From contig CM050999.1 in assembly GCA_027704905.1 (NCBI GenBank), positions 10,688,965 to 10,752,964 on the forward strand: a stretch of DNA of 64,000 nt, written 5' to 3'. The notes below the pieces were generated by a model. It was given only the letters and a program-made list of their open reading frames with translations. It ran no database searches and was not told the origin of the DNA. Shown here piece by piece: positions 57,826 to 64,000 of this stretch. Made by a program: the position numbers and the translations under genes. Every line of letters begins with the position of its first letter. Within the stretch, counting starts at the first letter, position 1. Source of the stretch: Muraenolepis orangiensis. Its lineage: Eukaryota; Chordata; Actinopteri; Gadiformes; Muraenolepididae.

Positions 57826-58575
57826 TCCCGTAGCTGGATGGATGGTGCATGGTGGATCCCGTAGATGGATGGATGGTGCATGGTGGATCCCGTAGCTGGA
57901 TGGATGGTGCATGGTGGATCCCGTAGATGGATGGATGGTGCATGGTGCATCCCGTAGATGGATGGATGGTGCATGGTGGATCCCGTAGATGGATGGATGG
58001 TGCATGGTGGATCCCGTAGATGGATGGATGGTGCATGGTGCATCCCGTAGATGGATGGATGGTGCATGGTGGATCCCGTAGATGGATGGATGGTGCATGG
58101 TGGATCCCGTAGATGGATGGATGGTGCATGGTGGATCCCGTAGATGGATGGATGGTGCATGGTGGATCCCGTAGATGGATGGATGGTGCATGGTGGATCC
58201 CGTAGATGGATGGATGGTGCATGGTGCATCCCGTAGATGGATGGATGGTGCATGGTGGATCCCGTAGATGGATGGATGGTGCATGGTGGATCCCGTAGAT
58301 GGATGGATGGTGCATGGTGGATCCCGTAGCTGGATGGATGGTGCATGGTGGATCCCGTAGATGGATGGATGGTGCATGGTGGATCCCGTAGATGGATGGA
58401 TGGTGCATGGTGCATCCCGTAGCTGGATGGATGGTGCATGGTGCATCCCGTAGATGGATGGATGGTGCATGGTGGATCCCGTAGATGGATGGATGGTGCA
58501 TGGTGCATCCCGTAGATGGATGGATGGTGCATGGTGCATCCCGTAGATGGATGGATGGTGCATGGTGGATCCCGG
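57826..58575. repeat. 31-bp minisatellite (GATGGATGGATGGTGCATGG)
   Basis: About 24 tandem copies of a 31-bp unit containing GGATCCCGTAG and ATGGATGGATGGTGCATGG. Variable sites: GGATCC/GCATCC and AGATGG/AGCTGG. As 31 = 3n+1 and no frame has a stop, three long - strand frames are open; none is a gene. Confidence 0.97.
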
Positions 58576-58684
58576 GACATTTCTCCAAATCCTGCCCGTT
58601 CATCACAACAGCTTCCCGATCCACAGGACACCGTCCAGACAACTGATCTCAAACAGGAGACAAAATCGGGGATGTGTGACTGAG

Positions 58685-59515
58685 CCTTAACCTGTTACCT
58701 GTGACCTGTGACCTGTGACCTGTGACCTGTTACCCCTAACCTGTGACCTGTGACCTGTGAGCTGTTACCCCTAACCTGTGACCTGTGACCTGTGACCTGT
58801 TACCTGTTACCTGTTACCTGTTACCTCTAAACTGTTACCTTTAACCTCTAACCTCTAACCTCTAACCTGTTACTTCTAACCTCTAACCTCTAACATGTTA
58901 CCTCACACCTGTTACCTGTTACCTCTAACCTCTAACCTCTAGCCTGTTACCTCTAACCTCTAACCTCTAACCTGTTACCTCTAACCTCTAACCTCTACTT
59001 GTTACCTCTAACCTCTAACCTCTAACCTCTAACCTGTTACCTCTAACCTCTAACAAGTTACCTGTTACCTGTTACCTCTACCTCTAACCTCTAACCTGTT
59101 ACCTCTAACCTGTTACCTCTAACCTCTAACATATAACAAGTTACCTGTTACCTCTAACCTCTAACCTGTTACCTCTAACCTGTTACCTCTAACATATAAC
59201 AAGTTACCTGTTACCTCTAACCTCTAACCTCTAACCTCTAACCTGTTATCTCTAACCTCTAACCTCTAACATATAACAAGTTACCTGTTACCTCTAACCT
59301 CTAACCTGTTACCTCTAACCTCTAACCTCTAACATATAACAAGTTACCTGTTACCTCTAACCTCTAACCTCTAACCTCTAACCTGTTACCTCTAACCTCC
59401 AACCTCTAACATATAACACGTTACCTGTTACCTGTTACCTCTGACCTCTAACCTGTTGCCTGTTATCTGTTATCTGTTACCTCAAACATCTTACCTATGA
59501 CCTCCTACCTAAAAC
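58685..59515. repeat. ACCTCTAACCTGTTACCTGT minisatellite
   Basis: About 830 bases of CTAACCTCTAACCTGTTAC units with a longer ATATAACAAGTTACCTG sub-pattern at about 59130, 59195, 59270 and 59330. Telomere-like in appearance but not CCCTAA. Confidence 0.92.
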
Positions 59516-59526
59516 ATCTGCTAGCG

Positions 59527-59700
59527 TATTAGGGGCGGCCGGACAGCTCAGTCTGTTGAGACTTGGCTTGGGAAGCGGAAAGGTCGCCGGTTCAAGTCAG
59601 ACACTGCCCCCGGCTCCTTATATTAGGATGGGTTAAATGCAGGGAAACACTTTTCACTGTGTGGGCACATGTATATGACTAATAAAGAGGATGAAGAGCA
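59527..59700 (+). mobile_element. tRNA-derived SINE
   Basis: Head GGACAGCTCAGTCTGTTGAG with B-box-like GGTTCAAGTC, a body GGATGGGTTAAATGCAGGGA and an AATAAAGAGGATGAAG tail. Confidence 0.8.
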
Positions 59701-60944
59701 TTAGAATCCATCCATATAATCAACATTTATTCATGCTTAACAGGTCAGCTCAACAATCTTTGTACAATTATATGTCATACTGAGTGAGTCCCTGCCTTCA
59801 GTGCCTTCCATGGTTCCCGAGTTATGATCAAACGCAGTAGAAAGTGAATGAACAAATATTGGGACTGCAAAATTTTGTCCATAAAAAAAATCATATGGTA
59901 AAACGTGTGGTTTTAGTAAAGATTATTTGCACTTCATAGAAAACCCCACTCAACAAATAATAATTGTCTTTTTTTCTCATGAAATCCTCTCATCATCGTC
60001 CTCTGTGTCTTATAATGATGAGACAATGTTGTAATTTTGAGAAGCTATTTTATCATGATGACAGGATTACAGACCAGACCAGTGGTTTCCATTATAACAG
60101 CATCTGAGTCATTTTTATTTCCACTTTGGTTTGAGCATAAGGAGACATTGGTATTTTTGAGTAATTGTAGATAGCATTCAATTACGTTTAGTAGACTGCT
60201 TATTAAGACTTCAAGATACATATACCCACTACAACACCCCTCCCTCTCTCTCTTCTGATATCAAATTCAAATTTAAATGAACTTTATTGGCAGAAGTAAT
60301 TCTCATTATCATCATCATCATGTTAATCTGCTGCAAATCATTACTTTCTACATTCATACTAAGAACTTCATTCATGGGAAAGCACTACAAAACATATGTT
60401 TATGAGACAGATGCACAATGAGAGAGAAATAAAGCAGACAGACATAATGACTTATGTTCTATACTCTGTGCCTGGCCTATGGGACACTTCCCCAGCAGTG
60501 TGAGTGGTGGACTTGCTGGGAGGGACAGAATGGGCTGCAGGGAAGACATCTGTGGAACGTGGCAAACGGTTTCCTGATCAAGAATGAATCTGTGTGTGTA
60601 CAGACATCAGAATCGGATCAGAATCAGAATTGGAATCAGAATGCCTTTATTGGAGCAATCTTCACTCTTCACTCTTTTCACACATAACAGCAATTAAAAA
60701 TATGAACTATTTCAACCACTTGTCCATATATATTTTTAACCATATTTGGCTATTTTAATCTGTTTGATTTGTTCAGTTTAGCAACTAAACTAAATAAACA
60801 GATTTAAATAGCCAAATATGGGAAAAAATATATATAGACAATCCATATTGCAGTGGACCCTATAGAAAATATATACAATATACACAGAAGGTGCTGTGTG
60901 ATCCAAACATGTAACTGAGTATTGTAGTATTGATGCAATGCAGT
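59701..60944. other. Intergenic with LINE/SINE-tail remnants
   Basis: No gene seen. CAGAATGCCTTTATTGGAGC at about 60638 is a dispersed element tail. A short near-palindrome around 60740-60830 pairs CCATATTTGGCTATTTTAAT with its reverse complement downstream. Confidence 0.55.
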
Positions 60945-60949
60945 ATTGT

Positions 60950-61135
60950 AGTGACACAGAACAGTCAGTGTTTGACAGTGTTCAATACAGTATTGTAGTG
61001 ACACAGAACAGTCAGTGTTTGACAGTGTTCAATACAGTATTGTGGTGACACAGAACAGTCAGTGTTAGACAGTGTTCAATACAGTATTGTAGTGACACAG
61101 AACAGTCAGTGTTGGTGTTTGACAGTGTTCAATTC
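60950..61135. repeat. 47-bp tandem repeat
   Basis: GTGACACAGAACAGTCAGTG-led units start at 60951, 60998, 61045 and 61092, exactly 47 bases apart. 61136-61670 has no recognised feature. Confidence 0.93.
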
Positions 61136-61672
61136 TGTTATGGCTCTGGAGCGAAAGTCATCTTAAGTCTGTTCTTAAAAAGTTTTTTCGCTGTTCAGTC
61201 ATAGTAAACATAAAAAATAATACTAAACAAAACTTACATCAGCCAGGAGTATTATTATATTATTTCATTATATACAATTGTTATGAAGATTAATAAGATT
61301 CACCTCTTTAAATGAGAAACGTTGCAACAAATGATAATTTGTTATTAATAATAATTATTATACTTTCCTGAATCTCGCCATTACCTCCCCTAATGCATGC
61401 TGTGTTCCTTTGAATCCAGCAGGACACACATTGTTTTATATTAACAGTTGAATCACAAAATAATGGTGAATTACTAATGGTTATAGATTAACACGGGTGG
61501 ACATTCAATCAGGGGCTCATAAAACGCCGTTTAAATGATAAAGCAACACTTTCCACTAACTAACTTAGTAAAGCATCCACACGTCCACACACACACTTCA
61601 TTGCACTAAGTGGACGTGATTAAGGGTCATCAGAGAGAGAGAGCATCATCACTCGCGGGGCTCGTGCACACC

Positions 61673-61680
61673 TGACGTCA
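61673..61680 (+). promoter_or_regulatory. sst1: Cyclic-AMP response element of sst1
   Basis: The perfect palindrome TGACGTCA, the CREB site classically found in vertebrate somatostatin promoters, just upstream of the TATA box. Confidence 0.9.
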
Positions 61681-61691
61681 CAACCAGCCCC

Positions 61692-61699
61692 TTTATAAG
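61692..61699 (+). promoter_or_regulatory. sst1: sst1 TATA box
   Basis: TTTATAAG, 12 bases after the CRE and about 155 bases before the ATG; transcription should start near 61720-61730. Confidence 0.85.
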
Positions 61700-61854
61700 A
61701 ACCGGCTCGGCCGGAGAGAGAGGGAGAAAGACAGACCGTTTTTGAACACAACCTTCATCCCTGTCCTCCTCCTCCTCCTCCTCTTGCTCCACCACCACCA
61801 CCGCCACCACCACCACCACCACCACCACGACCTCCTCCTCCTACTGAACAGAAG

Positions 61855-62393
61855 ATGCTGTCCGCGGTCCGCTCCGCCCTGCTGCTTCTCTCGTGCGCCG
61901 CGGTGCTCAGCGGCTCCTCGGCAGCGCCCAGCGACGCCAAGCTGCGCCAACTCCTGCAGAGACCCCTGCTGGCTCCGCTGCAAGGCAAAGAGGTACAGAT
62001 ATATATGTATATCAACTATCCAGTTTCTCTCCATGTGTATGATGTCCGTATTCCATATGCATATCCATATGTATGTACCATGGTAACCCCAGGGAACTTT
62101 CTAGTGGTGCACAGGTGTGCAGCATTTAACACATATACATTATATACACATGTATATATATGTCTATATGTTTATATAACACAGTACGGCTCTAAACTAA
62201 TGCATGTTTGTTACTTTTGTTTAGGACATCATGGATGAAATGTGAATTAATTTAATATTAATATTATAATTACTACTACTACTACTTCTACTACTACTAC
62301 TACTACAACTACTACTACTACTACTACTAATATTAATACTACTAATACTATGACTAATAATAATAATAATACTACTACAAATACTGCTAATAT

Positions 62394-62426
<33 letters not shown>

Positions 62427-62665
62427 AATTACAACTACAACTACTATGAATACTACTACTAATCGTACTACTAATACTACTCTAAATGTTATATCCTATG
62501 GTGTGCTGTCTGGGGTGTTGGCGTGAGCGTGCACGGTGGTGTGCACGTGTCGTCTGATAATGATTAATATAAATATAAATGATATCATAAATTAGTGTAT
62601 ATCCGCCTAGATAGACCCCAACAATAAGAAATCCATGAAAAATAAACCGGATTTCTCTTCATTTC

Positions 62666-62764
<99 letters not shown>

Positions 62765-63187
62765 CTCCCTCCCTCCCTCCCTCCCTCCCTCCCTCCCTCC
62801 CTCCCTCCCTTCCTTCCTTCCTTCCTTCCTTCCTTCCTTCCTTCCTTCCTTCCTTCCTTCCTTCCTTCCTTCCTTCCTTCCTTCCTTCCTTCCTTCCTTC
62901 CTTCCTTCCTTCCTTCCTTCCTTCCTTCCTTCCTTCCTTCCTTCCTTCCTCCCTCCCTCCCTCCCTCCCTCCCTTCCTTCCTTCCTCCCTCCCAGGACAT
63001 GGTACGCTACACCCTGGTGCAGCTGTTATCAGAGCTGACGCAGGCGGAGAATGAGGCCCTGGGGACGGAGAACCAGGAGGACGAGGTGCGCATGGAGGTG
63101 GAGCGAGCCAGCGGCCCCATGCTAGCTCCGCGCGAGCGCAAAGCGGGATGCAAGAACTTCTTCTGGAAAACGTTCACGTCGTGTTAA
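61855..63187 (+). CDS. sst1: Preprosomatostatin-1 (somatostatin-14 precursor)
   Basis: Precursor of the inhibitory hormone somatostatin, released from neurons and islet D cells. Exons 61855-61992 and 62996-63187 give 109 residues. Exon 1: signal peptide [20 protein letters not shown], then [15 protein letters not shown], ending QGKE. Exon 2: [20 protein letters not shown], a monobasic site before [12 protein letters not shown], and the hormone [14 protein letters not shown], identical to mammalian SS-14. The Arg-Lys before AGCK releases SS-14; an SS-26/28-type form is also expected. The donor is GTACAG at 61993 and the acceptor CCCAG ends at 62995. The intron position matches sst3, and both first exons encode 46 residues, supporting tandem duplication. 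Confidence 0.97.
62262..62480. repeat. (TAC)n microsatellite in sst1 intron
   Basis: Interrupted ACTACTACT/AATACTACT triplets. Confidence 0.92.
62655..62990 (+). repeat. CTTT/CCCT/CCTT polypyrimidine tract at sst1 acceptor
   Basis: About 335 uninterrupted pyrimidines: (CTTT)n to about 62763, (CCCT)n to about 62809, (CCTT)n to about 62949, then mixed, ending at the CCCAG acceptor. Confidence 0.97.
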
Positions 63188-63428
63188 ATTGGGGTGCATT
63201 TCATCGTTTCATCGTTTTCCATCATTGATTTTTAGTCCTTGAATACAATATAATCTTTAAATGTTGAAATGAGCATATCCTTAAGTTACGACGAACACTT
63301 CGACATCCACAAGTGTAAAGGCCAGGATGGGATTCAACCTTCTTATCTGGATTCCTTATGAACCTAATCATTGTTTCCAATCATACTTCATTGACACAGA
63401 TGGATTTCTATTTTTAATTGTTTGTTTG

Positions 63429-63434
63429 AATAAA
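63429..63434 (+). terminator. sst1: sst1 polyadenylation signal
   Basis: AATAAA about 240 bases past the sst1 stop. Confidence 0.75.
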
Positions 63435-63514
63435 ATATGTTTCAGAAGCAAAGTGTATATCAATTTTTCTGTGACTGAAGAAATACCCCTAACATTGTTA
63501 TAGTTTCGGCATCT

Positions 63515-63757
63515 GGAGCTAGGGGGCTAGGGTTAGGGGGCTAGGGTTAGGGGGTTAGGGTTTAGCGGTTTGGGGGCTATAGGGTTAGGGGTCTATAGGT
63601 ATATGGTTAGGGGGCTAGGTGTCTAGGGTTATGGAGCTAGGGTTAAGAGGGTTTAGGGGCTAGGGTTAGGGAGCTAGGGTTAAGAGGGTTTAGGGGCTAG
63701 GGTTAGGAAGCTAGGGTTAGGGAGCTAGGGTTAGGGGGTTAGGGCTAGGGTTTAGGG
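63515..63757. repeat. Telomere-like GGGTTAGGGGGCTA repeat
   Basis: Degenerate GCTAGGGTTAGGG units. Strand sense is opposite to the 48.6-52.4 kb array. Confidence 0.9.
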
Positions 63758-63917
63758 CAGTGGTCTTCAACCAGCGCTCTGCGACCCCCAGGGGGTCCAC
63801 GGAGGTACTGCAGGGGGTCCGCAAACATGATTACTGCAGATACCAATTCTTCCCGCCCACCTTACCAACACGTTTCACCCAAATACCACCTTCAAGTCAG
63901 TGCTTTGCTCCACAAAG

Positions 63918-63956
<39 letters not shown>

Positions 63957-64000
63957 TAGTCCGTTTAAATAGCGCTTTTCTGAGTACTCAAAGTGCTTTC
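63757..64000. mobile_element. hAT-MITE-like start and LINE/SINE tail
   Basis: GCAGTGGTCTTCAACCAGCG resembles the left end of the element at 5393. An (AAT)n run and AATAGCGCTTTTCTGAGTAC tail follow, cut by the window edge. Confidence 0.5.

Noticed and set aside
57826..58575. CRISPR-like array
   Set aside because: Units are directly adjacent without unique spacers, and the DNA is vertebrate.
57771..58652. Three overlapping 257-293 residue frames on the - strand
   Set aside because: All arise from the 31-bp tandem repeat (31 = 3n+1), so every frame reads the same words; no family likeness or splice structure.
62635..63054. Phe/Leu/Ser or Lys/Glu/Gly/Arg repeat proteins
   Set aside because: Polypyrimidine tract of the sst1 intron read in frame.

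Overview
This window is vertebrate nuclear DNA, almost certainly from a ray-finned (teleost) fish. The genes are split by GT-AG introns. The spacers are crowded with long CA/GT, CT and GATA microsatellites, minisatellites, tRNA-headed SINEs, CR1/L2/Rex-like LINE ends, hAT elements and a Ty3/gypsy element. Two somatostatin genes lie in tandem, one with the Tyr7/Gly10 hormone, as described for fish. All calls come from reading the sequence and from remembered family sequences; no search was run.

Layout. 1-1.2 kb: last recognisable exon of a kainate receptor gene (grik1-like), + strand. 6.1-11.9 kb: bach1, a BTB-bZIP repressor, - strand, with two offsetting frameshifts in its large exon. 13.2-24.0 kb: usp16, a histone-H2A deubiquitinase, - strand; 17 coding exons could be joined in phase to an 885-residue product. 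24.5-27.2 kb: rwdd2b, + strand, four exons, head to head with usp16. These four genes neighbour one another on human chromosome 21, so this block is conserved synteny. 31-37.4 kb: a + strand gene I do not recognise, with ten phase-compatible exons, several produced by local duplication. 37.7-42.1 kb: a Ty3/gypsy LTR retrotransposon with near-identical LTRs but a deleted and rearranged pol region. 42.8-46.6 kb: LINE and hAT pieces, including a complete 1.23-kb hAT insertion with an 8-bp target duplication. 46.7-47.6 kb: a truncated copy of rwdd2b intron 2/exon 3 ending in a CTC expansion. 48.6-52.4 kb: a telomere-like satellite with a higher-order period of about 1.06-1.08 kb. 54.0-54.9 kb: a somatostatin gene with the Tyr7/Gly10 hormone (sst3-type). 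61.7-63.4 kb: sst1, encoding canonical somatostatin-14, with a palindromic CRE and TATA box. The end is telomere-like and dispersed repeats.

How the genes relate. usp16 and rwdd2b probably share a divergent promoter region. Two partial rwdd2b copies (exon 2 inside a usp16 intron; exon 3 about 21 kb downstream) show repeated local duplication. The two somatostatin genes are tandem paralogues with the same two-exon structure. The telomere-like array lies between the chromosome-21-type gene block and the somatostatin block, which in human is on chromosome 3; whether this marks an old fusion is a hypothesis only.
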